DNA of 15,857 nucleotides, taken from NCBI GenBank assembly GCA_947463165.1, contig CANHSW010000017.1, positions 1-15,857 on the forward strand. The letters are read 5' to 3'. The translations under genes were made by a program, and so were the position numbers. The stretch's first letter is position 1; every line of letters starts with the position of its first letter. Shown in pieces: positions 7,080 through 14,391 of this stretch. Source of the DNA: Cyanobacteriota bacterium (GTDB taxonomy: Bacteria > Cyanobacteriota > Cyanobacteriia > PCC-6307 > Cyanobiaceae). The notes under the pieces were generated by a model. The model made no database searches and was not told the DNA's origin. It saw only the letters and a list, made by a program, of their open reading frames with translations.

Positions 7080-8453
7080 ATGGCTGTTTGCGGCGACGCA
7101 GGTTGTCCCGGTGGCGCTTTTCCGCTTTTGTCGATAACCACTGCGGCGATTGGCGCCGTTTGCGGCAGCTTTGCTGGCGCCCCCCTGGCGGTCGCCGCCC
7201 CCGCCGACCTGGCCCTGCGGGCCGCCAACAATGGCTTCGTGCTGCTCAGCGCGGCCCTGGTGCTGCTGATGACCCCAGCACTGGCCCTCTTCTATGCCGG
7301 CTTTGTGCGCAGCCGCAACGTGCTCAACACCATGGTGATGAGCTTCGCGGCCATGGCGGTAGTCAGTGTGATCTGGGTGCTCTATGGCTACAGCCTGGTG
7401 TTCGCCCCTGGCGTCGGCCCCCTCGCCCCTTTTATCGGCGGCCTGCAATGGGCTGGCTTGAGCAACTGGTCGGCTAGCTGGGGGGAGGGCCAGCTCAGCC
7501 AAGGCGCCGTGGCCTTCTTTCAACTCACCTTCGCAATCATCACCCCGGCGCTGGTGTCGGGGGCGGTGGTGGAACGCATCAATTTCCCGGCCTGGCTTGC
7601 TTTCCTGGTGCTCTGGAGCAGCTGCGTCTATCTGCCCCTAGCCCATATGGTCTGGGGACCTGGCGGCCTGCTGGGGGCCGATGGCCTGGGGGCCCTCGAC
7701 TTCGCCGGTGGCCTGGTGGTGGAAATGGCCTCGGGCATCGCCGCCGCCGTGGCCGTGGCGATGGTGGGCCGGCGCCGCCACTATCCCCAACAGGTTTCGC
7801 CGCCCCACAACGTCAGCTTCATCTTGCTGGGGGCCGGGCTGCTGTGGTTTGGCTGGTTTGGCTTCAATGGCGGCAGCGGCCTGGTGGCCGGCAATCTGGC
7901 CAGCCTGGCCTGCCTGAACACCAATAGCGCCGCCGCCGCCGCCGCCTTGATATGGATGCTGTTGGAAGGGCAGCAGCGCGGCAAACCCACCGCCGTGGGG
8001 CTGGCCACCGGCGCCGTGGCCGGCATGGTGGCGATCACCCCAGCCGCTGGCTACGTGAGCCCCCTTGCCGCCCTGGCGATCGGGGCCAGTGCCGCCCTGG
8101 TCTGCGGCTTTGCCGTGCAGCTCAAACACAATTGGCGCCTGGACGACAGCCTCGACGTACTGCCGGTACACGGCGTGGCCGGTTTACTGGGCACGCTGCT
8201 CACCGGCGTGTTCTGCCTCAAGAGCCTCAACCCAGCCGGCGCCGATGGCTTGATCCGCGGACAGGTGCAGCAGCTGTGGATCCAATTCCAGGCCTGCTGC
8301 TTCACGATCCTCTGGGTGGGAATCGGCACCTATGTGGTGCTGCAAGTAATCCGTAGCCTGCTGCCCCTGCGGGTCACCGACCTGCAGGAGCAACAGGGCA
8401 TGGACATCCACGCCCACGGAGAAGAGGCCTACAACGGCGAATTCACCGGCTAA
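7080..8453 (+). CDS. amt: Ammonium transporter (Amt/AmtB family)
   Basis: Product of 457 aa, about the family norm: an inner-membrane channel with about eleven helices after a cleavable signal. Signatures: FYAGFVRSRNVLNTMVMSF (71-89), AHMVWGPGG with pore His189, WFGWFGFNGGS (256-266), LDVLPVHGVAG with pore His364, and a C-terminal tail ending MDIHAHGEEAYN. It imports ammonium and is controlled in this family by PII, whose gene lies 3 kb away. Two NtcA boxes precede it. In place of the usual VVHI(S/N)xG segment it reads VVEMASG (213-219). The start is unsure: from ATG 7080 the signal peptide lacks basic residues, has no Shine-Dalgarno, and abuts an NtcA box. TTG 7128 in frame, or TTG 7088 in another frame, are alternatives. 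Confidence 0.95.
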   Translation: MAVCGDAGCPGGAFPLLSITTAAIGAVCGSFAGAPLAVAAPADLALRAANNGFVLLSAALVLLMTPALALFYAGFVRSRNVLNTMVMSFAAMAVVSVIWVLYGYSLVFAPGVGPLAPFIGGLQWAGLSNWSASWGEGQLSQGAVAFFQLTFAIITPALVSGAVVERINFPAWLAFLVLWSSCVYLPLAHMVWGPGGLLGADGLGALDFAGGLVVEMASGIAAAVAVAMVGRRRHYPQQVSPPHNVSFILLGAGLLWFGWFGFNGGSGLVAGNLASLACLNTNSAAAAAALIWMLLEGQQRGKPTAVGLATGAVAGMVAITPAAGYVSPLAALAIGASAALVCGFAVQLKHNWRLDDSLDVLPVHGVAGLLGTLLTGVFCLKSLNPAGADGLIRGQVQQLWIQFQACCFTILWVGIGTYVVLQVIRSLLPLRVTDLQEQQGMDIHAHGEEAYNGEFTG

Positions 8454-8551
8454 TAAACCAGCCAGATTTTCCCCGAGGCCGGTTTTGCCAAAAGACAACT
8501 GGCCCCCTCAACAATTAGTCCCAACTGGTCGGCCCAAGGAGCCGATCCCCC

Positions 8552-8650
8552 CTAGTTATTGCGGGGCCTGAGCACCAGCCACACCACCAGCAGCAGACCG
8601 GTGGTGCTCAACACCGCCTCGATCCAGTCCGCATTAGCTGTCCAAAACAT
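8552..8650 (-). CDS. 32-aa single-helix membrane protein downstream of purB
   Basis: A short frame from ATG 8650 to TAG 8554-8552, 24 bp past the purB stop on the same strand. It reads MFWTANADWIEAVLS, then a hydrophobic segment TGLLLVVWLVL, and ends RPRNN. This gives an acidic, probably outward N-terminus, one membrane helix of suitable length and a basic C-terminus, which follows the positive-inside rule. It does not match the small photosystem or cytochrome b6f subunits I know. No strong Shine-Dalgarno; translation could be coupled to purB. The layout makes a real gene likely, but conservation cannot be judged here. Confidence 0.55.
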   Translation of the reverse strand: MFWTANADWIEAVLSTTGLLLVVWLVLRPRNN

Positions 8651-8674
8651 TGCCAGGGGTAAGAGCACGGCTGC

Positions 8675-9970
8675 TCAAATGCCCAGGCGCTGCCAGATCA
8701 CATCCAAGTTGGCCAGGTGCAAATCGGTGGCGAAACAGGCCGCCAGCTGTTCGGGGCTGAGCGCCGCATTCACCTCAGCGTCGGCGGCCAGGTTGGCGCG
8801 GAAATCGCCCCCCTCACTGTTCCAGGCGGCATGGGCATTGCGCTGCACAATCCGATAGGCCAGCTCGCGGCTCAGGCCCGCTTCCACCAGCGCCAGCAGC
8901 ACCCGCTGGCTGAACACCACGCCGCCGTAGACATTCATGTTGCGGGCCATGTTGTCCGGGTAGACCCCCAGCCCCTGGATCACCTCGGTCATCTCCCGCA
9001 GCATGAAATGCAGGGTGGCCGAACAGTCGGGCAGCATCATCCGCTCCACCGAGCTATGGCTGATGTCGCGCTCATGCCAGAGGACGCAATTTTCCAGGGC
9101 GGCTACCGTATAGCTGCGCAGCACCCGGGCCAGGCCGCTGATCCGCTCGCTGCGGATCGGATTGCGCTTGTGGGGCATCGCCGAGCTGCCCTTCTGGCCC
9201 TTGGCGAAATTCTCCTCCACCTCCAACACATCCGTGCGTTGCAGGTTGCGGATCTCGGTGGCAAAACGCTCCAGGGCCACCCCCACCAGGGCCAGGGTCT
9301 GCACGTATTCGGCATGGCGATCGCGGCCGATCACCTGGGTGCTGGCGGCATCGGGCACCAGGCCCAGCTGGGCGCAGGTGATCGCCTCCACCTGGGGATC
9401 GGTGTTGGCGTAGGTGCCCATGGCGCCGCTGATCTGGCCCACACTCACCACCTGGGCCAGGCGCTCGAGACGCTCCTGATTGCGCTGCACCTCGGCCAGC
9501 CAGCCGGCCAGCTTGAAGCCAAAACTGATCGGCTCGCCGTGGATGGCATGGGAGCGGCCAATCATCACCGTGGCCTTGTGGGCGCGGGCCAGGGCCAGCA
9601 GGGCGTCGGCCAGGGCATCGAGCTCCTGGCGCAGCAACTGCACCGAGGCTTTGAGCTGCAGGGCCAGGCCGGTGTCGAGCACGTCGGAGCTGGTCATGCC
9701 CACGTGGATGTAGCGGCCCGCCTCGCCCACGTGTTCGTTCACATTGGTGAGGAAGGCGATCACGTCGTGGCGCACCTCCGCCTCGATCTCGAGGATGCGC
9801 TCCACCTCAAAGCTGGCCTTGGCTCGAATCGTGGCCAGGGCCTGCTCAGGTACGCGCCCCAGCTGGGCCTGGGCGGCGGTGGCGGCAATCTCCACATCCA
9901 GCCAGCTCTGGTACTTGGCCTGCTCGCTCCAGATGCTGCCCATCTCGGGCAGGGTGTAACGCTCAATCAA
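8675..9970 (-). CDS. purB: Adenylosuccinate lyase
   Basis: Product of 431 aa, the family's usual length. The cytoplasmic enzyme acts twice in purine synthesis: SAICAR to AICAR plus fumarate, and adenylosuccinate to AMP plus fumarate. Visible motifs are HVGMTSSDVLDTG (89-101), GRSHAIHGEPISFGFK (138-153, with His141 the likely general acid), and the superfamily signature GSSAMPHKRNPIRSE (261-275), whose flexible loop holds the catalytic serine. The N-terminus MIERYTLPEMGSIWSEQAKY is typical, which supports ATG 9970. The gene is divergent from tlyA across about 125 bp. A large open frame on the opposite strand (8717-10027) is a GC-rich shadow. No odd residues or truncation seen. Confidence 0.97.
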   Translation of the reverse strand: MIERYTLPEMGSIWSEQAKYQSWLDVEIAATAAQAQLGRVPEQALATIRAKASFEVERILEIEAEVRHDVIAFLTNVNEHVGEAGRYIHVGMTSSDVLDTGLALQLKASVQLLRQELDALADALLALARAHKATVMIGRSHAIHGEPISFGFKLAGWLAEVQRNQERLERLAQVVSVGQISGAMGTYANTDPQVEAITCAQLGLVPDAASTQVIGRDRHAEYVQTLALVGVALERFATEIRNLQRTDVLEVEENFAKGQKGSSAMPHKRNPIRSERISGLARVLRSYTVAALENCVLWHERDISHSSVERMMLPDCSATLHFMLREMTEVIQGLGVYPDNMARNMNVYGGVVFSQRVLLALVEAGLSRELAYRIVQRNAHAAWNSEGGDFRANLAADAEVNAALSPEQLAACFATDLHLANLDVIWQRLGI

Positions 9971-10094
9971 GGGCCAGCGCGTGGCGACGTCCTAGCCAAT
10001 GTATGGCGTGGCCTCGCAGCAAAGTGATCGCCGCCGCCGGCAGGGGTGCCGGCCTGTGGTTGGATCGCTCAGGCAGCAGCGACGACATAACGCC

Positions 10095-11048
10095 TTGGCC
10101 CCCAAGCAGCGCCTGGATCTGGAACTGGTGAATCGCGGTCTGGCCGCCAGCCGCCAGCAGGCCCAGCAACTGATCCGGGCTGGCCGGGTGCGCAGCGGCG
10201 ATCGGCTGCTCGACAAACCCGGCACCGAGGTGCACCCGGAGCTGCCGCTCAACGTGCAACAACCGCCCCGCTTTGTCTCCCGCGGTGGCGAGAAGCTGGA
10301 GCGGGCCTTGAGCCTGTTCCCGATTGCGGTGGCGGGCCGGGTATGCCTCGACGGCGGCATCTCCACCGGCGGCTTCAGCGATTGCCTGCTGCAACGGGGC
10401 GCGGCGCGGGTTTACGGCATCGATGTGGGCTATGGCCAAACCGCCTGGAGCCTGCGCTGCGATCCCCGGGTTGTGCTGCGCGAGCGCACCAATTTGCGCC
10501 GTCTCACGGCTGAGCAGCTGTATGGCCCGGAAGACCCCCAGCCGGATTTGGCGGTGGCCGATGTTTCGTTCATCTCCCTGGCGCTGGTGCTGCCGGCGCT
10601 GCTGGCGCTGCTCAAACCCGAGCGGTGCGAGCTGGTGTTGCTGGTGAAACCCCAGTTTGAGGTGGGCAGAGCCCGGGTTGGCAAGGGGGGAGTGGTGCGC
10701 GATCCGGCCGCCCACGAAGACGCTATTGGCGGGGTGATCGCCGCTGCCGCCGGGCTGGGTTTAAGCGCAGCGGGGCTGGTGGCCTCGCCGATCACCGGCC
10801 CTGCAGGCAACCACGAATATCTGCTCTGGCTAAAACCTGGCGATCCGCTGGCGACCGTCAGGGAGACAGGGGCCGAAGCCGCTGGCACAAGCCATGCGAG
10901 TACAAGCAAGGCCATCACGAGCGATGCCAGAACAAGCCCTGCCAGCACAAGCCCTGGGCCGGCAACCCATCTGTGCCCCAGCGATGGGCTGCCGATCGAT
11001 CCTGCTGAGATCCGCCGATTGGTGCAGGAAACCCTGGCCGGCGGCTGA
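10095..11048 (+). CDS. tlyA: TlyA-type rRNA 2'-O-methyltransferase
   Basis: Product of 317 aa from TTG 10095: a TlyA/hemolysin-A family protein expected to 2'-O-methylate cytidine in rRNA. An S4 RNA-binding domain (5-50: KQRLDLELVNRGLAASRQQA, LIRAGRV) precedes an FtsJ-like fold. FVSRGGEKLERAL (60-72) and CLDGGISTGGFSDCLLQRGA (84-103) form the SAM site. K67, D155 (VADVSFIS), K185 (LVKPQFE) and E241 fit the K-D-K-E tetrad. The open frame extends to ATG 9999, but family members begin a few residues before KQRLD, so TTG 10095 is preferred; no clear Shine-Dalgarno. Residues 265-289 are an unusual five-unit TSxAx insert between the catalytic domain and the last helix. Convergent with glnB. Confidence 0.92.
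   Translation: MAPKQRLDLELVNRGLAASRQQAQQLIRAGRVRSGDRLLDKPGTEVHPELPLNVQQPPRFVSRGGEKLERALSLFPIAVAGRVCLDGGISTGGFSDCLLQRGAARVYGIDVGYGQTAWSLRCDPRVVLRERTNLRRLTAEQLYGPEDPQPDLAVADVSFISLALVLPALLALLKPERCELVLLVKPQFEVGRARVGKGGVVRDPAAHEDAIGGVIAAAAGLGLSAAGLVASPITGPAGNHEYLLWLKPGDPLATVRETGAEAAGTSHASTSKAITSDARTSPASTSPGPATHLCPSDGLPIDPAEIRRLVQETLAGG
10887..10961 (+). repeat. Five 15-bp units inside tlyA (TSxAx)
   Basis: Units are ACAAGCCATGCGAGT, ACAAGCAAGGCCATC, ACGAGCGATGCCAGA, ACAAGCCCTGCCAGC and ACAAGCCCTGGGCCG. They encode TSHAS-TSKAI-TSDAR-TSPAS-TSPGP. The first half (ACAAGC) is conserved and the second half varies, as in the 542-811 array. It lies in a surface linker near the C-terminus, so it probably leaves the enzyme active. 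Confidence 0.8.
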
Positions 11049-11078
11049 TAACAGCAACCGGGGGCAGAAGCAGGAGCA

Positions 11079-11102
11079 AGCCGGGCCAGGGGCCGCCCGG
11101 CT
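11079..11102. terminator. GC-rich hairpin between convergent tlyA and glnB
   Basis: AGCCGGGC (11079-11086) pairs perfectly with GCCCGGCT (11095-11102) around an eight-base loop. It is the only clear inverted repeat in the 58-bp gap between the two convergent stop codons and could end both transcripts. There is no T-run on either side, so it is not a classic intrinsic terminator. Confidence 0.4.
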
Positions 11103-11106
11103 GGGA

Positions 11107-11475
<369 letters not shown>

Positions 11476-11536
11476 TCAGGACGTCCTGCCAATTGGGAGG
11501 ACCTGGCCATTAGGCCCGAGCCCTGGCCGGCTCGCC

Positions 11537-11550
11537 GTAACAATAGTTAC
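11537..11550. promoter_or_regulatory. NtcA-binding site between glnB and queF
   Basis: GTAACAATAGTTAC is a perfect, nearly palindromic GTAN8TAC. Toward glnB, TAATGG (11512-11507) follows after 24 bp, close to the usual 22-23 bp of NtcA-activated promoters. Toward queF, TAAACG (11574-11579) follows after 23 bp. glnB is a known NtcA target in cyanobacteria, so that direction is the more likely; activation of queF is an inference. Confidence 0.8.
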
Positions 11551-11599
11551 TTGAATAGCCGAGCCCTCACAGCTAAACGGCCGAGCGGCGCTGGCTAGG

Positions 11600-12055
11600 A
11601 TGGCCATAGAACAGATCGCCGATTCCGCATCCGTGAGCCCTAGCGCCGCCAACCACCAGGCCGAGGCCACCCGCACTCCGCTATATGGCGAGCGAGCGAT
11701 TGCCGATGCTCAGCTGATCTGCTTTGACAACCCCAGGCCGGGCCGGGCCTACGAGGTGTCAATCGAGCTGCCGGAATTCACCTGCCTATGCCCTTTCTCC
11801 GGCTATCCAGACTTTGCCGTGCTAAGGCTGCTCTACCAGCCAGGCCCCCGGGTGCTGGAACTGAAAGCGATCAAACTCTACGTAAATAGCTACCGCGACC
11901 GGGCTATTTCCCATGAGGAGGTGGCTAACCGCATCCTGGATGATCTGGTGGCCGCCGCAGACCCCCAATGGATTGAATTGGTGGCAGATTTCAGCCGCCG
12001 CGGCAACGTCCACACCGTAGTGAGGGTGAGCCACGGCACTCGCCTGCCCTGCTGA
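11600..12055 (+). CDS. queF: NADPH-dependent 7-cyano-7-deazaguanine reductase
   Basis: Product of 151 aa, a short-type QueF. It reduces the nitrile of preQ0 to preQ1 with two NADPH, a late step in making queuosine for tRNA position 34. EFTCLCPFSGYPDFAVLRL (59-77) carries the catalytic Cys64 (the Cys before Pro) and Asp71. ELKAIKLYVNSYRDR (87-101) is the QueF signature for NADPH binding. The first 25 residues are not conserved, so the start could lie slightly later, but LYGERAIA (28-35) is where relatives begin to align. The AGG two bases before ATG 11600 is too close to be a normal Shine-Dalgarno. Divergent from glnB and convergent with ccs1. Confidence 0.95.
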   Translation: MAIEQIADSASVSPSAANHQAEATRTPLYGERAIADAQLICFDNPRPGRAYEVSIELPEFTCLCPFSGYPDFAVLRLLYQPGPRVLELKAIKLYVNSYRDRAISHEEVANRILDDLVAAADPQWIELVADFSRRGNVHTVVRVSHGTRLPC

Positions 12056-12087
12056 GCGGCCACAAAAACTCCCTGCGGCTCAACCGC

Positions 12088-12166
12088 TTAGGGACATTGC
12101 CGCTCACCAGATGAGAGAGTTTGCGGATCAACTTATTAGGGATATTGCCGACTAGGGATATTACCG
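12088..12166. repeat. Intergenic TTAGGGATATTGCCG repeats between queF and ccs1
   Basis: Three related 15-bp units: TTAGGGACATTGCCG (12088-12102), TTAGGGATATTGCCG (12136-12150) and CTAGGGATATTACCG (12152-12166). The first and third are each followed by a further related stretch (GCTCACCAGATGAGAG and GCTCAACAGATCAGAG), so a segment of about 45 bp has been duplicated, the second copy running into the end of ccs1. GACTAGGGATA (12150-12160) also occurs several times in the 542-811 array. Confidence 0.75.
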
Positions 12167-12175
12167 CTCAACAGA

Positions 12176-13525
12176 TCAGAGCGTTTGTGGCTGAGCCACC
12201 TCTGGCTCCGCCAACTCAGGCTCGGCCAACTCCAGCTCCGCCAATAAGCCTGGCAATTCCGCCGCAAAACCGGTGAGATTGCGATTGCACATGCCGGCCA
12301 CATGCAGAGTGTGAACTTCGGCGATAGCCCACAACTGCCGCGTTGCCACCAGGCTCATGCCGCCCCCCAGCAGGGCGATGGCAAAGCCCGAATACACCAG
12401 CGGCACCCCGGGGTCGCGTTTAAGCAAAATGCCGCTGGCGGGGAGCACGCTGGCCACCCGCACCGGCAGGCCGGCCAACTCCACCGGCTCACCACCCACC
12501 GACAGGCGCCCGATCGAGCTGCCGCTGTTGTCATAGACCTCCACCGGCCCCTGCTCGCTGGTGAGCAGCAGCAGCACCGGCTCACTGCCGTCGGGCCGGG
12601 TGGGCAGCAGCAGCCCCCAAACCTGTTCCCCCAACTGGGGGAAGCTCTGCAACGGCAATTGCAACAGGGGGCTTTTACCAAGTTGCACCGTGATCGCCGC
12701 CAGCCCCCAGTCGGCTTGATAGAAGGTGACACCCTGGAAGCGCAGCGGATGGTTGACGCTGATCTGGGCAGTCTTGAGCAGCTTTGGTTGATCGGTGCCG
12801 CCCTCCAGCAACCTCAAGCTGGAGGTGTACTGCTCGGGGCGACCGGCCGGATCGCGCTGCACCGAAAAGTGATCGAGGGCCAAGCTCATTTCACTGTGGC
12901 CGCGACTGTCGATCAGCTCCAAGCTGCGACCGGGGGCCAGGAATTGCTCCAGCCGATGGCCCCCCAGGGAACCCCAAGCGGCACCGAGCATCAACACCAC
13001 CATGCCGGCATGCACCAGCAGCGGCCCAATGCGACCGGTCAGGCCCCGGCGGGCCGCCAGCCGGTCCCCATGGGCCTGGATCTGCCAGCCGCGTTTCCGT
13101 AAACCCTGCTCCAGCAGGGCCAGGCTGCTGGGGCCATCGACCACCGCCAGGCTCTCGGCCAGGCTCAATTTGCTCAATTGCCGGGCTGAGCGGTAGTCGA
13201 TCCAGCGCAGGGCAGCCCGCAGGGCCGGCCACTGGCGCCTCCAGCTGCACAGCAGCAGCGACAGGGCCAACCAGGCCAACAGGGCAAGAAACCAGCCGCT
13301 GGAATAGACGTGGTCTAGTTGCAGGGCCAGCAACCGGTTGGCATCCACCAGCCCCAACCAGGGGGAACTGTCGTAGATGCGGTGATAGAGGGCTTCGTTC
13401 TCCTTCTGGGGAATGGCTGTGCCGATGCCACTGGAGACGGCGATCACAAACAGCAGGGCGATCGCCAGTCGCAGGTCTGAGATCCAGGAGGCCAGGCGGC
13501 TGAGGGCTGACTTGGCTGCGGTCAC
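12176..13525 (-). CDS. ccs1: Cytochrome c biogenesis protein Ccs1 (ResB)
   Basis: Product of 449 aa, the ResB-type half of the system II haem-ligation complex at the thylakoid or plasma membrane, working with CcsA (not in this window) to attach haem to apocytochromes such as c6 and f. Membrane helices are at about 17-37 ([19 protein letters not shown]), 75-92, 168-186 ([20 protein letters not shown], with a conserved His) and 380-400 ([18 protein letters not shown]). A large lumenal domain lies between the third and fourth. GTG 13525 starts the frame, a few residues before the family block [15 protein letters not shown]. The last residues repeat [10 protein letters not shown] three times. It follows ccdA by 106 bp on the same strand. 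Confidence 0.93.
   Translation of the reverse strand: MTAAKSALSRLASWISDLRLAIALLFVIAVSSGIGTAIPQKENEALYHRIYDSSPWLGLVDANRLLALQLDHVYSSGWFLALLAWLALSLLLCSWRRQWPALRAALRWIDYRSARQLSKLSLAESLAVVDGPSSLALLEQGLRKRGWQIQAHGDRLAARRGLTGRIGPLLVHAGMVVLMLGAAWGSLGGHRLEQFLAPGRSLELIDSRGHSEMSLALDHFSVQRDPAGRPEQYTSSLRLLEGGTDQPKLLKTAQISVNHPLRFQGVTFYQADWGLAAITVQLGKSPLLQLPLQSFPQLGEQVWGLLLPTRPDGSEPVLLLLTSEQGPVEVYDNSGSSIGRLSVGGEPVELAGLPVRVASVLPASGILLKRDPGVPLVYSGFAIALLGGGMSLVATRQLWAIAEVHTLHVAGMCNRNLTGFAAELPGLLAELELAEPELAEPEVAQPQTL
12188..12232 (-). repeat. Three 15-bp units at the 3' end of ccs1 (ELAEP)
   Basis: Reading the - strand: GAGTTGGCCGAGCCT (12232-12218), GAGTTGGCGGAGCCA (12217-12203) and GAGGTGGCTCAGCCA (12202-12188), encoding [10 protein letters not shown] and EVAQP just before the C-terminus. 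The acidic, Pro-spaced tail is not a normal part of Ccs1. Confidence 0.75.
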
Positions 13526-13631
13526 GGGTGGGGGTGGGATGGGCTCAGGGAGCTTTGTTGGCCCTGGCTAGCTGCTGGCCCGATTACAAGCGGCAGGCCG
13601 CGGTAACAGGGGCCCCAGCGGCAGAGGCGGC

Positions 13632-14357
13632 TCAGAAGATATTGGCCACCAGGGTGATTACCCCGGTGGTCACCAGCACTACGCCGCTGAGCGGAGGCAA
13701 CCACTGGCTGAGCTGGCGCAGGCTGAGCAGCTTGGGCAGGCTGGCCGCCGCCGTACCGGCCAGCAAAAGAGGCAGCACCTGGCCGGCGCCAAAGGCGGTG
13801 AGCAGCAGCATGCCCACCAGGGGCCTGCCATTTTGGGCCATCCAGCCCAATAACACCGCCAATACGGGAGTGGTGCAGGGGGTGGCCGCCAGCCCAAAGG
13901 CCAAACCGGCCCCCAGGGGGGCCAGGGGAGCCGGCAGGCGACGGCGCCAGATGTCTGGATCCGGGCCGGCGGGAAGACGCATAGGCAAAAGCCCCAGCAG
14001 GTTCAAGCCCATCACCAGGGCCAGCACAGCCACCAAAACGGGCACCAAGCCAGGAATCTGGCCGTAGATACGCCCCAACAGGCCGCTGGCCAGGCCCAAA
14101 ATCACCAGCGAGCCCACGATGCCACAGGCAAAACTGAGGCTGCGCTGCCAGGGCAACTGGCGATCACCGGCCTCAAAACCGGCCAGGTAGGCCAGCGTCA
14201 CCGGCAGCAGGGATAGGGAGCAGGGGCCGAGGCTGGTGAGCAGTCCGCCAGCGAATACCACCGCCAGGGTGAGGGGAGAGGGGGAGGCCAGGGACTGCTG
14301 CAGCAGCGAATCGGCGCTGCGGGCCCAGTCGGCAAAGGAGGGGCCGAGGCTGATCAT
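13632..14357 (-). CDS. ccdA: Thiol:disulfide interchange membrane protein CcdA
   Basis: Product of 241 aa from ATG 14357 (a TTG codon lies just before it). CcdA carries electrons across the membrane to keep apocytochrome haem-binding cysteines reduced. The two redox cysteines sit in the family's repeated motifs: TSLGPCSLSLLPVTLAYLAG (C46) and LAATPCTTPVLAVLLG (C161). Six hydrophobic helices can be traced, starting at about 30-52 and ending with LSGVVLVTTGVITLVANIF. The N-terminus has an extra amphipathic stretch (about 7-25) before helix 1. ftsW ends 34 bp upstream and ccs1 begins 106 bp downstream, an order common in picocyanobacteria, so the three are probably cotranscribed. Confidence 0.94.
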   Translation of the reverse strand: MISLGPSFADWARSADSLLQQSLASPSPLTLAVVFAGGLLTSLGPCSLSLLPVTLAYLAGFEAGDRQLPWQRSLSFACGIVGSLVILGLASGLLGRIYGQIPGLVPVLVAVLALVMGLNLLGLLPMRLPAGPDPDIWRRRLPAPLAPLGAGLAFGLAATPCTTPVLAVLLGWMAQNGRPLVGMLLLTAFGAGQVLPLLLAGTAAASLPKLLSLRQLSQWLPPLSGVVLVTTGVITLVANIF

Positions 14358-14391
14358 CAAGTCAGCCTACTGAGCCGCTGCAACGAATGCT

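Noticed and set aside
8454-8551. Terminator for amt
   Set aside because: CAACTGG occurs twice and some GC-rich pairs are present, but no stem with a suitable loop and T-run could be drawn.
8717-10027. 436-aa open frame opposite purB
   Set aside because: Rich in His, Gly, Gln and Ala, with no family motif; it is the GC-rich antisense shadow of purB, which has every expected signature.
9963-10715. 250-aa frame opposite tlyA
   Set aside because: Antisense shadow with compositionally biased residues (Gln, His, Ala); TlyA on the other strand is clear.
12302-13102. 266-aa frame opposite ccs1
   Set aside because: Shadow frame rich in His, Gln, Pro and Gly; ccs1 has the right length, helices and context.
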